Source: DAOQTX01 sp035340715 (GTDB taxonomy: Bacteria > Bacteroidota > Bacteroidia > AKYH767-A > OLB10). Taken from it: a stretch of 62,238 bases of DNA. Below, one piece after another: positions 35,667-45,453 of the stretch (its first letter is position 1; each line of letters begins with the position of its first letter). The stretch lies in NCBI GenBank assembly GCA_035340715.1, contig DAOQTX010000007.1:1-62238 (forward strand). Direction: 5' to 3'. Under the pieces are notes generated by a model, which was not told the origin of the DNA, did not search any database, and worked only from the letters and a program-made list of their open reading frames with translations. Both the position numbers and the translations under genes were made by a program.

Positions 35667-36071
35667 ATGACTAGAATTGAATCCGATACTCATAGCATTC
35701 AGCAATCGGCTGAAAGCATCTATTCATTTTTGAGTGATTTTAATAATTTTAAAGATATAATGCCTGAACAAGTCGTTGATTTTTCATCGGATAAAGATCA
35801 ATGTAAGTTTACCATAAAAGGAATGGCCACGCTTGGAATGAAAATCATTGAACGAAAAGAAAATGAATTTATCCGCATCAATAGTACAGATGTTACCCCT
35901 TTTCCATTTGAATTGAGTTGTTCAATCAAAGAAAATGATTCGAATAAAAGTGATGTTCAACTAGCTATAGATGCGCAACTAAACCCATTTATGAAGATGA
36001 TGGCCGAAAAACCTTTGAAAAACTTTTTGAACCTCCTTTTGTCGAGATACAAAGATAGGACTAGTTCATAG
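35667..36071 (+). CDS. SRPBCC-fold protein (START-like)
   Basis: A 134-residue protein of the polyketide cyclase / START-like fold. Family features are the opening IESDTHSIQQSAESIYSFLS, the DFNNFKDIMPEQVVDF segment, the central strand KFTIKGMATLGMKI, and a C-terminal helix LKNFLNLLLSRYKD that closes the hydrophobic pocket. The ligand is unknown. It follows pyrE by 14 bases, and its end overlaps birA by 11 bases tail to tail, as often seen in this conserved neighbourhood. A second SRPBCC protein, not closely similar, is at 59704-60138. Confidence 0.85.
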   Translation: MTRIESDTHSIQQSAESIYSFLSDFNNFKDIMPEQVVDFSSDKDQCKFTIKGMATLGMKIIERKENEFIRINSTDVTPFPFELSCSIKENDSNKSDVQLAIDAQLNPFMKMMAEKPLKNFLNLLLSRYKDRTSS

Positions 36072-36810
36072 TCTTATAGGATAATTCTTTGGGTTGATTG
36101 ATTAGCAATGGTAACCCTTGATGTTCCAACACTAATGAACCTGTATCGCTAACTCCGGTAATTGCGGCCTCAATAGTTCTACCTTGGTATATATAAGGTC
36201 GTTTGTTATTTAATAAATACAATTTCTTGGTATAGGTTTGTTGTATCAATTCTAACTCTCCGGATAAAAGCAATTTGTACCAATGATCAAACTCATTTAA
36301 AAACTCATCTATACATACATTTATATCCATTTCACGACCCGTGATCTGACTGAGAGAGATTGCATCATTTTCAATTCCTCCGAACATCTTCTGATTGATA
36401 TTGATACCAATTCCAATAATGGTATGATTGAGCAAATTACCTCTGAATTCATTTTCAATAAGAATGCCCGCAAGCTTTGAAGAACCTATCATTATATCGT
36501 TCGGCCATTTTATCCGAACATTCTCACTAAAGTATTTATAGACAAAATCTATAACACCTAAGGAAGTAACCATATATAATAATTGGCTGTTCTTGGCCTC
36601 AATAGATTCGGGTTTTAATACAATGCTGATTAAAATATTCTTGCCAGCATCAGATTGCCAAATCGTACCTTTTTGACCTCTTCCGGCTAATTGAGCATTT
36701 GCCGCAATAACTAATTTATCTTGTAGTTTGTTATTACTTCGCAACAAATTAGCCGCATATGAATTTGTTGAATCAACTTCGTTTACAAAACGTATTTGAT
36801 ACTTATCCAT
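36061..36810 (-). CDS. birA: Biotin--[acetyl-CoA-carboxylase] ligase
   Basis: BirA attaches biotin to the carrier domain of acetyl-CoA carboxylase and other carboxylases. The 249 residues correspond to the catalytic and C-terminal domains only. No N-terminal DNA-binding helix-turn-helix is present, so it should not be a repressor. Motifs are EVDSTNSYAANLL, the biotinyl-adenylate loop GRGQKGTIWQSDAGKN (usually GRGRxGxxW; here Gln replaces the second Arg) and IKWPNDIMIGSSKLAGILIE. It is divergent from rsfS, separated by 142 bases. Confidence 0.93.
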   Translation of the reverse strand: MDKYQIRFVNEVDSTNSYAANLLRSNNKLQDKLVIAANAQLAGRGQKGTIWQSDAGKNILISIVLKPESIEAKNSQLLYMVTSLGVIDFVYKYFSENVRIKWPNDIMIGSSKLAGILIENEFRGNLLNHTIIGIGININQKMFGGIENDAISLSQITGREMDINVCIDEFLNEFDHWYKLLLSGELELIQQTYTKKLYLLNNKRPYIYQGRTIEAAITGVSDTGSLVLEHQGLPLLINQPKELSYKTMN

Positions 36811-36913
36811 AGAGATTTATTTAATTAATGATCTAAAGTAGTATTAATGAAATGATTAAGCAAAGGTTGTTAAATACTTTAACCTATGTTAAACGCAATA
36901 GACTGATAATCTG

Positions 36914-36921
36914 TATTTTTG
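36914..36921 (+). promoter_or_regulatory. -7 box TATTTTTG upstream of rsfS
   Basis: Perfect TAnnTTTG match, 31 bases before the rsfS ATG and 103 bases from the birA start on the other strand. Confidence 0.5.
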
Positions 36922-36952
36922 CACATAAATTGAATTAAATTAACAAATATAA

Positions 36953-37351
36953 ATGGCTGTAAAAAAGAAAGGTAAAGTTGTTAAAATTCGAAAAAAAGAT
37001 ACCGTTGACCTTATTTTAGAAACTATCGTAAACGGGATGCAAGAGAAAAAAGCTGAAGAGATAATTACCATAGACATTCGCCATGTACAAAACAATGTTG
37101 CCGATTTCTTTTTGATTTGTCACGCAGAAAGCAGACCTCAAATAATTGCGATAGCTGATTCCATTGAAGAAGAAGTTAAAAAAGTTACCGGAGAACTTCC
37201 AATAAATAAAGAGGGATTAGAAAATTGCGAATGGTTAATTTTAGATTACTTTAATATAGTCGTACACATATTTAGAAAAGACAGAAGAGAATACTATGGT
37301 TTGGAACGCCTTTGGGCTGATGGAATCATACATAAAATGGCAGGAAAATAA
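36953..37351 (+). CDS. rsfS: Ribosomal silencing factor RsfS
   Basis: RsfS binds ribosomal protein uL14 and blocks subunit joining when nutrients are short. The 132 residues contain the family core: EIITIDIRHVQNNVADFFLI, SRPQIIAIADSIEEEVKK and WLILDYFNIVVHIFRKDRRE followed by YYGLERLWADG. A basic N-terminal tail of about 18 residues (MAVKKKGKVVKIRKK) precedes the domain. It begins the rsfS-ftsH-LUD-DUF2007-cdsA run. Confidence 0.95.
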   Translation: MAVKKKGKVVKIRKKDTVDLILETIVNGMQEKKAEEIITIDIRHVQNNVADFFLICHAESRPQIIAIADSIEEEVKKVTGELPINKEGLENCEWLILDYFNIVVHIFRKDRREYYGLERLWADGIIHKMAGK

Positions 37352-37471
37352 GTCATTTGTCAAAACTTTTTAAGAAATTACAGCGTTTTTATAAATAAAC
37401 AGAGACAAAATTTCATAGGTACATTTATTGCTATGAAGTTGATCCAAAACTATAACTACTAAGAACTTACC

Positions 37472-39535
37472 ATGTCTGAAAATTCAAATAATGATAAAGG
37501 GAACAAGGGTTCATTCAACAAACCCTCTTCTCCTCGCTTTAATTTTAACTTCTACTGGATTTATGGAATTGCCATTTTGTTAATTCTAGCATTTAATTTC
37601 ATCGATATGGGTAATAAGCCCAAAGAGATTAACTGGAATGAATTTGAGACAGAAATGTTGGCAAACGCTGATGTAGAAAAAATTGTAGTTCAAAACAAAG
37701 AACTCGTTAATGTCTATATCAAAAAGGATAAATTGAGTTTAGATAAGTACAAGTCTGTTGCACAAAAGGCTTTTGGCACGGGTGTAAATGAAGGTCCACA
37801 TTATCAATTTACCATTGGTGATGTTGCCAATTTTGAAACCAGAATGGAAGCATTGCAAAAAGATGTTTCTCCTGATGCACGCATTGCCATCTCTTATGTA
37901 AACGACACACGGAGCTATTGGGATATATTATTGTCTTGGCTGTTTCCGCTTTCTTTACTTGCCATTTTATGGATTTTCATAATGAGAAGAATGGGCGGTG
38001 GTGGCGGAGGATCACAGATATTTAATATTGGAAAATCTAAAGCAACTTTGTTTGATAAGGACATGCATGTAAAGGTTACTTTCAATGATGTTGCAGGTCT
38101 TGAAGAAGCTAAAGTTGAAGTCATGGAAATTGTTGACTTCTTAAAGAATCCAAAAAAATATACTACTCTGGGTGGAAAAATCCCTAGAGGTGCATTGTTG
38201 GTAGGTCCTCCCGGAACCGGAAAAACACTTTTAGCAAAAGCCGTTGCAGGTGAAGCACAAGTTCCTTTTTTCAGCTTATCGGGCTCCGATTTTGTCGAGA
38301 TGTTTGTAGGCGTTGGAGCTTCGAGAGTGCGCGACTTATTTAAACAAGCAAAAGAAAAAGCACCTTGTATAATTTTCATTGATGAGATTGATGCCATTGG
38401 TAGAGCCCGTGGAAGAGCTGCATCGTTTAGCGCCAATGATGAAAGAGAAAGCACACTGAATCAATTGCTCACAGAGATGGACGGTTTTGGAGGAAACAGC
38501 GGTGTCATTATTCTTGCCGCAACCAACCGTGCCGATGTTCTTGACCGAGCACTTTTGCGTCCTGGCCGATTTGATCGCCAAATATATGTTGAGTTGCCAG
38601 ACCTAAATGGTCGTAAGGAAATATTTAAAGTTCACATGAAACCGTTGAAAGTTGACGAAAAGGTTGATATCGATTTTCTAGCCAGACAAACACCTGGTTT
38701 TTCAGGTGCCGACATTGCAAATCTGTGTAACGAAGCTGCTCTTATAGCTGCAAGAAGAAATAAAACATTAATCGAGAAGGATGATTTTCTTGATGCAGTT
38801 GATCGTATTATTGGTGGATTGGAAAAAAGGAATAAAATCATTTCGGCTCATGAGAAGAAAGTGATTGCCTACCATGAATCGGGCCATGCTACTGTAAGTT
38901 GGCTACTTGAACATGCACATCCTTTAGTTAAAGTTAGCATTGTTCCCAGAGGCAATTCGCTAGGTGCCGCATGGTACTTACCAGAAGAACGGCAATTGAC
39001 AACGCGTGAACAAATTATGGATGAGATCTGTGCAGCACTTGGAGGAAGAGCTGCGGAAGAAATCATTTTTGGCACCATATCGACTGGAGCTCTAAGCGAT
39101 TTGGAAAAAATAACCAAACAAGCTTATGCTTCTATCAGTATTTTTGGAATGAATGAAAAATTAGGCAATATCAGTTATTACGACAGTTCTGGAAATCAAG
39201 ATTATAATTTCACAAAACCTTATTCGGAAAAGACCGCTCAGCTTATTGATGAAGAAGTAAAGAAACTTATAGACGAGGCTTACCTTCGAACTAAAAAAAT
39301 ATTAGCCGAGAATAAAAATAAGCTCGATGCATTAGCAAAAGTTTTGTTGGAGAAAGAAGTTATATTTAAAGAAGATCTGGAAACCATTTTTGGCAAGAGA
39401 AAATTTGAAGCCAATGATCAAGCACAAAGTGTATCAAACGAAAGTGGCAATGAAAATTCTGCTTCTGAAAGTCAATCCAATAATGGATCTGTAAAAGAAG
39501 AAAAAGAATCCAGCAAAAACATTTCTGAAGTTTGA
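37472..39535 (+). CDS. ftsH: ATP-dependent zinc metalloprotease FtsH
   Basis: Membrane-anchored AAA+ protease that degrades misfolded membrane and regulatory proteins. The 687 residues have two N-terminal helices (WIYGIAILLILAFNFI near 30 and LLSWLFPLSLLAILWIFIM near 153) flanking a periplasmic domain. Then comes the AAA module with Walker A VGPPGTGKTLLAKAV near 245, Walker B CIIFIDEIDAIG and the second region LRPGRFDRQI. The zinc site is YHESGHATVSW near 467, an HEXXH motif. The C-terminus is a long, acidic, Ser/Asn/Glu-rich tail of about 40 residues, likely disordered. The LUD gene starts 4 bases later. Confidence 0.97.
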   Translation: MSENSNNDKGNKGSFNKPSSPRFNFNFYWIYGIAILLILAFNFIDMGNKPKEINWNEFETEMLANADVEKIVVQNKELVNVYIKKDKLSLDKYKSVAQKAFGTGVNEGPHYQFTIGDVANFETRMEALQKDVSPDARIAISYVNDTRSYWDILLSWLFPLSLLAILWIFIMRRMGGGGGGSQIFNIGKSKATLFDKDMHVKVTFNDVAGLEEAKVEVMEIVDFLKNPKKYTTLGGKIPRGALLVGPPGTGKTLLAKAVAGEAQVPFFSLSGSDFVEMFVGVGASRVRDLFKQAKEKAPCIIFIDEIDAIGRARGRAASFSANDERESTLNQLLTEMDGFGGNSGVIILAATNRADVLDRALLRPGRFDRQIYVELPDLNGRKEIFKVHMKPLKVDEKVDIDFLARQTPGFSGADIANLCNEAALIAARRNKTLIEKDDFLDAVDRIIGGLEKRNKIISAHEKKVIAYHESGHATVSWLLEHAHPLVKVSIVPRGNSLGAAWYLPEERQLTTREQIMDEICAALGGRAAEEIIFGTISTGALSDLEKITKQAYASISIFGMNEKLGNISYYDSSGNQDYNFTKPYSEKTAQLIDEEVKKLIDEAYLRTKKILAENKNKLDALAKVLLEKEVIFKEDLETIFGKRKFEANDQAQSVSNESGNENSASESQSNNGSVKEEKESSKNISEV

Positions 39536-39539
39536 CTTT

Positions 39540-40214
39540 ATGCAAGAAAGCACAACCCGTGAAAAAATTCTGAAATCGGTTCGAAAGGCATTGATACATC
39601 AGTCTGAAGCACCGGGTGCTAATTTCGAATCTGACAAGAACTTATTTGCCAGTGATGTTGAAAAAGATCCCGCTATTGAGTTTGCAGAAAAATTAAGTGC
39701 AGCAGGTGGCACTTTTGTTTATTGTCAAGATTTATTAGAATTCGCAGAGCAGTTTATTATTGCCTGCAATCATTACCAATTATCGAATATATATAGTTAC
39801 GAACCGGCATTGCAAGAGTTTATGAAAGCGCTCGAATTACCTTTGAGTACTGAAAGTGAACATAACGTACTTTTAAGCACTTGCGATTCATTGATTACTC
39901 GTAGTGGATCAGTATGCATAAGTGTTGGTTCAAGCGGAAATTCTGAAAAATATATCAAAGCAACTGTGCATGCTGTGATCGCTGGTGCTAATCAGCTTAC
40001 CCCTAGCATAAAAGAAGCCATTCGAAAATCAAAAGAAATTAACGACCAGAAATTTCCTGCCGCTTTGCACATTATTAGTGGCCCTAGCAAAACGTCTGAC
40101 ATCGCAATGGAAAAAGTAACCGGTGTTTACACAACGCATCATCTAATTGTTTTTCTGATCGACAAAGAACCCGATATAAAACAATTTTTAATTGACATCA
40201 ATCATGCAAAGTAA
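39540..40214 (+). CDS. LUD domain protein (LutC-like)
   Basis: A 224-residue LUD-domain protein, the fold of LutC, a subunit of lactate utilisation oxidoreductases. Landmarks are the N-terminal REKILKSVRKALIH, the core VLLSTCDSLITRSGSVCISV, and ALHIISGPSKTSDIAMEKVT followed by GVYTTHHLIVFLI. No lutA or lutB gene is nearby. In Bacteroidota this solitary LUD gene sits between ftsH and cdsA, so its role is probably not lactate oxidation through the usual operon. It starts 4 bases after ftsH and overlaps the DUF2007 gene by 11 bases. Confidence 0.85.
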   Translation: MQESTTREKILKSVRKALIHQSEAPGANFESDKNLFASDVEKDPAIEFAEKLSAAGGTFVYCQDLLEFAEQFIIACNHYQLSNIYSYEPALQEFMKALELPLSTESEHNVLLSTCDSLITRSGSVCISVGSSGNSEKYIKATVHAVIAGANQLTPSIKEAIRKSKEINDQKFPAALHIISGPSKTSDIAMEKVTGVYTTHHLIVFLIDKEPDIKQFLIDINHAK

Positions 40215-40431
40215 TGGAAAGTACAATTTTGATGATGTTCAATTGGCCTATTATACTGATAAAATACATCAAGCAGCCATTTACAAAGCCATGCTGGAAG
40301 AACATCAGATTCCATATAAAGAAATCAATAAAATTGATTCTTCATACGGCACTTTTGGCTACATAGAATTTTATGTCCCTGAATCTTTTCTACCAAAGGC
40401 TAAGCAACTTGCAATTCAATTGGAACAATGA
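40204..40431 (+). CDS. DUF2007-like small protein
   Basis: A 75-residue protein from ATG 40204, overlapping the LUD stop. It matches the DUF2007 (putative signal-transducing) pattern: YYTDKIHQAAIYKAMLEEHQ, then an acidic or polar turn and GYIEFYVPESFLPKAKQLAI near the end. This is an alpha/beta fold related to the ferredoxin-like regulators. A TTG at 40192 in the same frame is an unneeded earlier start. Its stop overlaps the cdsA start by ATGA, so translation of the two is coupled. Confidence 0.75.
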   Translation: MQSNGKYNFDDVQLAYYTDKIHQAAIYKAMLEEHQIPYKEINKIDSSYGTFGYIEFYVPESFLPKAKQLAIQLEQ

Positions 40432-41249
40432 ACAGTTTTATTATACGAACCATAAGTGCATTTGTATTTGTAGCATTAATGCTATCTGCCTTGTATTATA
40501 GCCACATCAGTTTTATTCTTCTCTTTTCCATCATAGCATATTTAACATATGTAGAATTTATAAAACATATTAGCATAAACACTCATAGGCAATTAATTTA
40601 TCTTTCTTATTTCTCAAGCTCAATCATATTGACTGTTTCGGCCATGTATTTTTTAGGCTTCGTTCAATTAAAACATTTGTTGATCGGCATTCCTTTCGTG
40701 AGTGCACAATACTTATACAGTGTTTTTCTAAAGGATAGAAATTCGTTCGCTGAGCTATCAAAAATTAGTTTCGCTCAAGTGTATGTTCTTATTCCGTTTA
40801 TATTTTTTATGCATATAGCTTTTACGAATGATATAGCCCTTTACGAACCCCATTTAGTTGCATCATTCTTTATCTTATTGTGGATGAATGATGCAGGCGC
40901 GTATTTGAGTGGAATTACTTTTGGAAAGCATAAACTAATTGAACGTATATCTCCCAATAAAACTATTGAAGGGTTTATTGGAGGGATGCTGATGACTCTC
41001 ATTTCTTCTGTATTAATAGCACTGTATTTTTTACCGGAGATTTCAATAAACCATTGGTTGGTTTTGGCTGTAATAATTGTTCTATTCGGAACGGTTGGCG
41101 ATCTTTTCGAGTCTTTACTCAAACGAACCTTAGGAATAAAAGACAGTGGGAATATAATGCCTGGACACGGAGGATTTTTAGATCGCTTTGATGCGTTAAT
41201 TGGAGCTGCACCCGCCTATTTTATTTATCTATATTTCTTTGTTGGTTAG
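40428..41249 (+). CDS. cdsA: Phosphatidate cytidylyltransferase
   Basis: CdsA makes CDP-diacylglycerol from phosphatidic acid and CTP, the precursor of all phospholipids. The 273 residues contain about seven membrane helices. The CDP-diglyceride synthase signature is at the C-terminus: SGNIMPGHGGFLDRFDALIG, with the metal-binding Asp residues. ERISPNKTIEGFIGGMLM lies upstream. The start overlaps the DUF2007 stop (ATGA). Its end overlaps the histidine-kinase gene by 29 bases tail to tail. Confidence 0.94.
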   Translation: MNSFIIRTISAFVFVALMLSALYYSHISFILLFSIIAYLTYVEFIKHISINTHRQLIYLSYFSSSIILTVSAMYFLGFVQLKHLLIGIPFVSAQYLYSVFLKDRNSFAELSKISFAQVYVLIPFIFFMHIAFTNDIALYEPHLVASFFILLWMNDAGAYLSGITFGKHKLIERISPNKTIEGFIGGMLMTLISSVLIALYFLPEISINHWLVLAVIIVLFGTVGDLFESLLKRTLGIKDSGNIMPGHGGFLDRFDALIGAAPAYFIYLYFFVG

Positions 41250-44200
41250 TGCTAACTAACTTTGAAAGTTCAAGCATCGTTATCTCATAATACTTTTTGA
41301 GGCTTTCGAGATTCGTCTTTAGGTCTTTAGAAATTCCTTGTTTAGCATCCGTCTCAATTTTTCTACAAATATTTGAAACTTGCTCGGCACCCATATTTAA
41401 ACTGGAACCTTTCAACTTATGAGCGGCTTTCCAAATCTTATCCAACTCATTTGTTCTTAACGATACTTCAATTTCATGAATGAGCTCAGGTGCTTGCTCC
41501 GCATACATATTTACGACTTGACTTAGAAACTCTGAATCCACTTTAGCATTAATATCAATCAGTCTATTCAGCGCTATCTCATTCAATAACTTAGCCTCTG
41601 TATTATCGTTCATCTTTTTGGGTTTTTCAGTAAGATTCGCTTTATGCTTAAAATGTTTAACAATTGCTTTTTGAATATCGCCTATATCTATCGGCTTCGA
41701 AATGTAGTCATTCATACCGGCATCTAAACATATCTGCTTATCTCCTTCTAATGCAAAAGCCGTCATAGCAATTATGACAGGTTGTTGCTTTAGTTTCATT
41801 TCTCGTATAAGCTTGGTTGCTTCTATACCATTCATAACCGGCATTTGAACATCCATGAACACCAAGTCATAATTCTGGTCTTGCATTTGGTTGCATGCCA
41901 TTTGACCATCTTCTACCATTTTAATGGTATATCCAAGCTGCTTAAGAATTATTTCCACAAGTTTTTGATTAATTGAATTGTCTTCTGCAACTAAGATGGA
42001 TAATGGATTTTGTTGAGCAAAACTTATATCTTTCTTACCATTCGAATCCAAAATTTTAACTCGTGTAGACGATTCTGATACTATCGAATCAAAACTATAA
42101 TTCTCATCAATAAAGGAATCTACCAACGATCCATATATATAATCGTCCGGATCATTAGAAGGAGCCCCAAAGACAAATACTTTTATTGAGTTATCTAATT
42201 GACCCCGAATATTCTCAATAAAACTTTTTATTAAACTCGGCTTATACGTTGCTTGTATAATGAACCAGGCATTGGTCAAGTTATCAAAGCCGACACTATT
42301 CCAACTTTCAAAGTCTTTTATTAAATGTACTTTTTGTTGGCCAGAAACTGAGTTCTGCAAATAGCTGGGAACTACATTACCAAAAACAAATACTTGATTG
42401 GAAGCGCTCGGAATATCAATGATCTCAGGCTGAACCTCACCAGTTTTAGCACGTATGGTAAAGCAAAAATCGGATCCTATTCCTTCTTCACTCTTCACCC
42501 ATATTTTCCCATCCATTAGCTTAACCAATCTAGAGCAAATGGATAGCCCCAAACCAGAACCGCCATATTCTCTGCTGGTAGATACATCGGCCTGAGAAAA
42601 CTCTTTGAACAACTTCTCTTGCTTCTCTTTATTAATACCTATGCCGGTATCGCTTACACAAAACTCTAACTCCATTGAATCATCATCTTGATCAGCAACT
42701 CTAACAGCAATCGAAATCTTACCTTCACGAGTAAACTTAATACTGTTGCTCAATAGGTTCATCAATATTTGACGAAGTCTGTTTGAATCACCAACTATGC
42801 CAGCGGGAACATTTTCATCAATAGAATAAGATAAGCTGAGATCCTTTTCTTCTGCTTTATAACCAATAATATTGATGCTCTGCTCAATGATCTTTCTCAC
42901 ACTAAAAGGCAACAGTTCCAACTGCATCATACCGGATTCTATTTTACTGTAATCCAGTACATCATTTATAATGTTCAATAATGCTTCGCCACTTAGCTGA
43001 ATAGAATCTACGTATTCATTTTGATCTTTGGTCAATGGTGTGTTTCGCAACAATTGAGACATCCCTATGAGCCCATTGAGTGGCGTTCTAATCTCATGAC
43101 TCATAGTAGCTAAAAATCTTGATTTCTCACCCGTAGCTTGCTCTGCAATTTCTCTTGCCTTTCGCAATTCAATTTCATTAACAACACGTTGTGTAACATC
43201 ACTGGAAAAACAAGACACCCCGCAGGTCTGATTCATTTCATTCAATACCGGATGAAAAGTAGTTTCAAAATGATATACTATGTTTTCAATGGTAAATGAC
43301 TCTTCTATTGTAGAGGCTTGTCCTTTTCGCATAACCTGATCTATGGTAGAAATCCACTGATTAGATTCTAAAGAGTCGAAAGCCTCTTTAAGATTATCGT
43401 TCATATTCAATTGAGCACCATAAAACTTATTGAAATAATTTTTGGAAACCGAATTGATTACATTGATCTCATAAGACAAATCGAAACCGATAATGGCATC
43501 ACTGGTATTCTCAACTAAAGCCGAAAGATTGGATTGACTTTCGGAGAGCGCCTTAGCCATCAATTTTGATTTAGTGATATCATCAACCATCAACATCACA
43601 TACAGCAACTCGCCCGATCTGTTCTTAATTGCGCTCATAGTGCTGCTGGTCCAAACCGTTTGTCCACTTTTGGTAATGAATCTTGATTCAAACTTTGCAT
43701 AGGGTATGATGCCTCTTTCTAGACTCTCAATCTTTCCATTGAATTGCACTACCTCATCAGGGTGGAGCAAATCCGACAATTCGAATTTCTGCAAATCATC
43801 CTTGGTAAATTCTAATAAACTTACAAAGGCTGCATTGACACGTAGCACTCTATTTTTTGAGGTTAACTGAACCATTCCCAGCTCACTTTCTTCAAATATT
43901 TTTCTGAAGCTCTCTTCGTTTTCAGTAGATAGTTCTTCTTTCCGTATATACGCAGTTATGTCGGTTAGAACCCAAATAATGTCGTTTACTTTTCCGCTGT
44001 CATCCGAAACGGAGCTACCGGTTAGTCTAACCCATAGGCTTTTATTATTGTTGGTAGTTAATCTTTTTTCACGCAAGTCAATACGGGTGCCATTGTTGAG
44101 TTCAATTGACATTTGCTTATTCAACATAAGATCATCACCCAAAAGATCAAACAATCTTCTTCCAATTATCAATTCTTGTTTACTCTCACCCAGTATGTCT

Positions 44201-45225
44201 GCAACTCTTTTATTTATAAAGACCAAATCACCATTTTCTCCAATAACAATAATACCTTCCGAAACATTTTCTAACATTCGGATATACCTTTCTTGTTTAT
44301 TCTCCTGAATAATTTGCTTTTGCTTAAAGGCGTTGATGTTATTGAATTTAGCATAAACCAAATCCGGCTTCCCTTTTATTGTTTTTAAAGTCAATAATGC
44401 ATAATACGGCTCGGATGAATTCGTTCTGATTTCACTTTCTCGTTCCACAAAAGTGCCGTTATCGGCTTCTGCTACCACAGCAAACAGGTCGTTATTTTTG
44501 AACTCGATGAGTTGCTCTAAGGTAAATTGCTCAATTGATTTATCTTGGTTCATCCCCAATAACTCTACTGCTTTCTGATTGGCCTCTATGGCTCTCAAAG
44601 TATCGCGATTGAAAATGATCCAAGCATCGGGCATTTGATTGTTGATACTGCTCAGCATATTCTCTCGTTCGCTGATCGCTTCTCGGAATCGAATTCGATA
44701 TATCTGATATGCAATACAAATCAGCATCACCGACAGCACAAGAATAAATGCATAAACCGGATTGGTTTTTGAAGCCGCATCTCCTATAAGATAAATCCCT
44801 TCAAGTGCTGCTAAAACAATAACATTATAGAGCACCAAATATATGATCTGATTAAAATGAAGGTTGGAAAAGAAAATGAGTGTTAATATGATAATCTCAT
44901 AATGCGTTCTGAAATCATTGATATAAAAATACCCTATCATGTGTAGGGTAACGATGGTAAAGAACACACTCATAAATGCGGCCATTTTCTGCTTCACTAT
45001 TGGAAGCGCAAACGAGAGTATAAGTAGTGTTAAAGGTAAAATGGCAAAGAAGTCTCTCCGAAATAAAAACTCTACGGAAGAACTTGTATTTAAAAAATCT
45101 AAGTTATAGGTAAGGATATAGGTTAGCGCAAATAAAACGCAAATAAGTCTGTAGTAATACAGCTCATAGAGCGCTACTTGCTTTCGGTCTTTAATAACTT
45201 CTATGAATCCTTTCCCTGTTGCCAT
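41221..45225 (-). CDS. Hybrid sensor histidine kinase with PAS repeats, receiver and Hpt domains
   Basis: A 1334-residue hybrid two-component sensor. Order: about six hydrophobic helices (residues 20-185), four PAS-like segments (about 190-690; for example SEGIIVIGENGDLVFINK and FRKIFEESELGMVQLTSKN), HisKA with the phospho-His in MSHEIRTPLNGLIGMSQLL, and HATPase with LMNLLSNSIKFTREGKI and EYGGSGLGLSICSRLVKL. A degenerate receiver-like region follows (about 960-1080) that lacks the phospho-Asp. Then come a complete receiver (VAEDNSINQKL, FMDVQMPVMNG) and an Hpt with IWKAAHKLKGSSLNMGA. A full phosphorelay is therefore in one chain. No DNA-binding partner is nearby, so the output is unknown. Confidence 0.93.
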   Translation of the reverse strand: MATGKGFIEVIKDRKQVALYELYYYRLICVLFALTYILTYNLDFLNTSSSVEFLFRRDFFAILPLTLLILSFALPIVKQKMAAFMSVFFTIVTLHMIGYFYINDFRTHYEIIILTLIFFSNLHFNQIIYLVLYNVIVLAALEGIYLIGDAASKTNPVYAFILVLSVMLICIAYQIYRIRFREAISERENMLSSINNQMPDAWIIFNRDTLRAIEANQKAVELLGMNQDKSIEQFTLEQLIEFKNNDLFAVVAEADNGTFVERESEIRTNSSEPYYALLTLKTIKGKPDLVYAKFNNINAFKQKQIIQENKQERYIRMLENVSEGIIVIGENGDLVFINKRVADILGESKQELIIGRRLFDLLGDDLMLNKQMSIELNNGTRIDLREKRLTTNNNKSLWVRLTGSSVSDDSGKVNDIIWVLTDITAYIRKEELSTENEESFRKIFEESELGMVQLTSKNRVLRVNAAFVSLLEFTKDDLQKFELSDLLHPDEVVQFNGKIESLERGIIPYAKFESRFITKSGQTVWTSSTMSAIKNRSGELLYVMLMVDDITKSKLMAKALSESQSNLSALVENTSDAIIGFDLSYEINVINSVSKNYFNKFYGAQLNMNDNLKEAFDSLESNQWISTIDQVMRKGQASTIEESFTIENIVYHFETTFHPVLNEMNQTCGVSCFSSDVTQRVVNEIELRKAREIAEQATGEKSRFLATMSHEIRTPLNGLIGMSQLLRNTPLTKDQNEYVDSIQLSGEALLNIINDVLDYSKIESGMMQLELLPFSVRKIIEQSINIIGYKAEEKDLSLSYSIDENVPAGIVGDSNRLRQILMNLLSNSIKFTREGKISIAVRVADQDDDSMELEFCVSDTGIGINKEKQEKLFKEFSQADVSTSREYGGSGLGLSICSRLVKLMDGKIWVKSEEGIGSDFCFTIRAKTGEVQPEIIDIPSASNQVFVFGNVVPSYLQNSVSGQQKVHLIKDFESWNSVGFDNLTNAWFIIQATYKPSLIKSFIENIRGQLDNSIKVFVFGAPSNDPDDYIYGSLVDSFIDENYSFDSIVSESSTRVKILDSNGKKDISFAQQNPLSILVAEDNSINQKLVEIILKQLGYTIKMVEDGQMACNQMQDQNYDLVFMDVQMPVMNGIEATKLIREMKLKQQPVIIAMTAFALEGDKQICLDAGMNDYISKPIDIGDIQKAIVKHFKHKANLTEKPKKMNDNTEAKLLNEIALNRLIDINAKVDSEFLSQVVNMYAEQAPELIHEIEVSLRTNELDKIWKAAHKLKGSSLNMGAEQVSNICRKIETDAKQGISKDLKTNLESLKKYYEITMLELSKLVSTNQQRNIDK

Positions 45226-45269
45226 TTCAAACTTTGCGTATACAATTTAGCAGATATTTAACCAACTGA

Positions 45270-45299
45270 AAAATATAAAGGGAAAAGCGCCAGTTTCAA
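45270..45299 (-). promoter_or_regulatory. Candidate promoter of the hybrid kinase: TTG, 19-base spacer, TATATTTT
   Basis: Minus-strand TTG (45297-45299), 19 bases, then TATATTTT (45270-45277), which has one mismatch to TAnnTTTG, 45 bases before the ATG. Confidence 0.35.
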
Positions 45300-45453
45300 G
45301 CTGCAAGATAAATATACATTTAATATTGTTTTACTCTAAAAAGCAATAAATGTTTCGTCTATTTATATCTGGATTCGCTAGAGTTTAGCTAATTCAATGC
45401 GATATAAGCGCTAAAGTGTAATGCAATACTATGTAAGAAATGATGTGAATTTG

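Noticed and set aside
37915..38454. 179-codon open frame opposite ftsH
   Set aside because: It mirrors the AAA domain codons, has low-complexity composition and no promoter.
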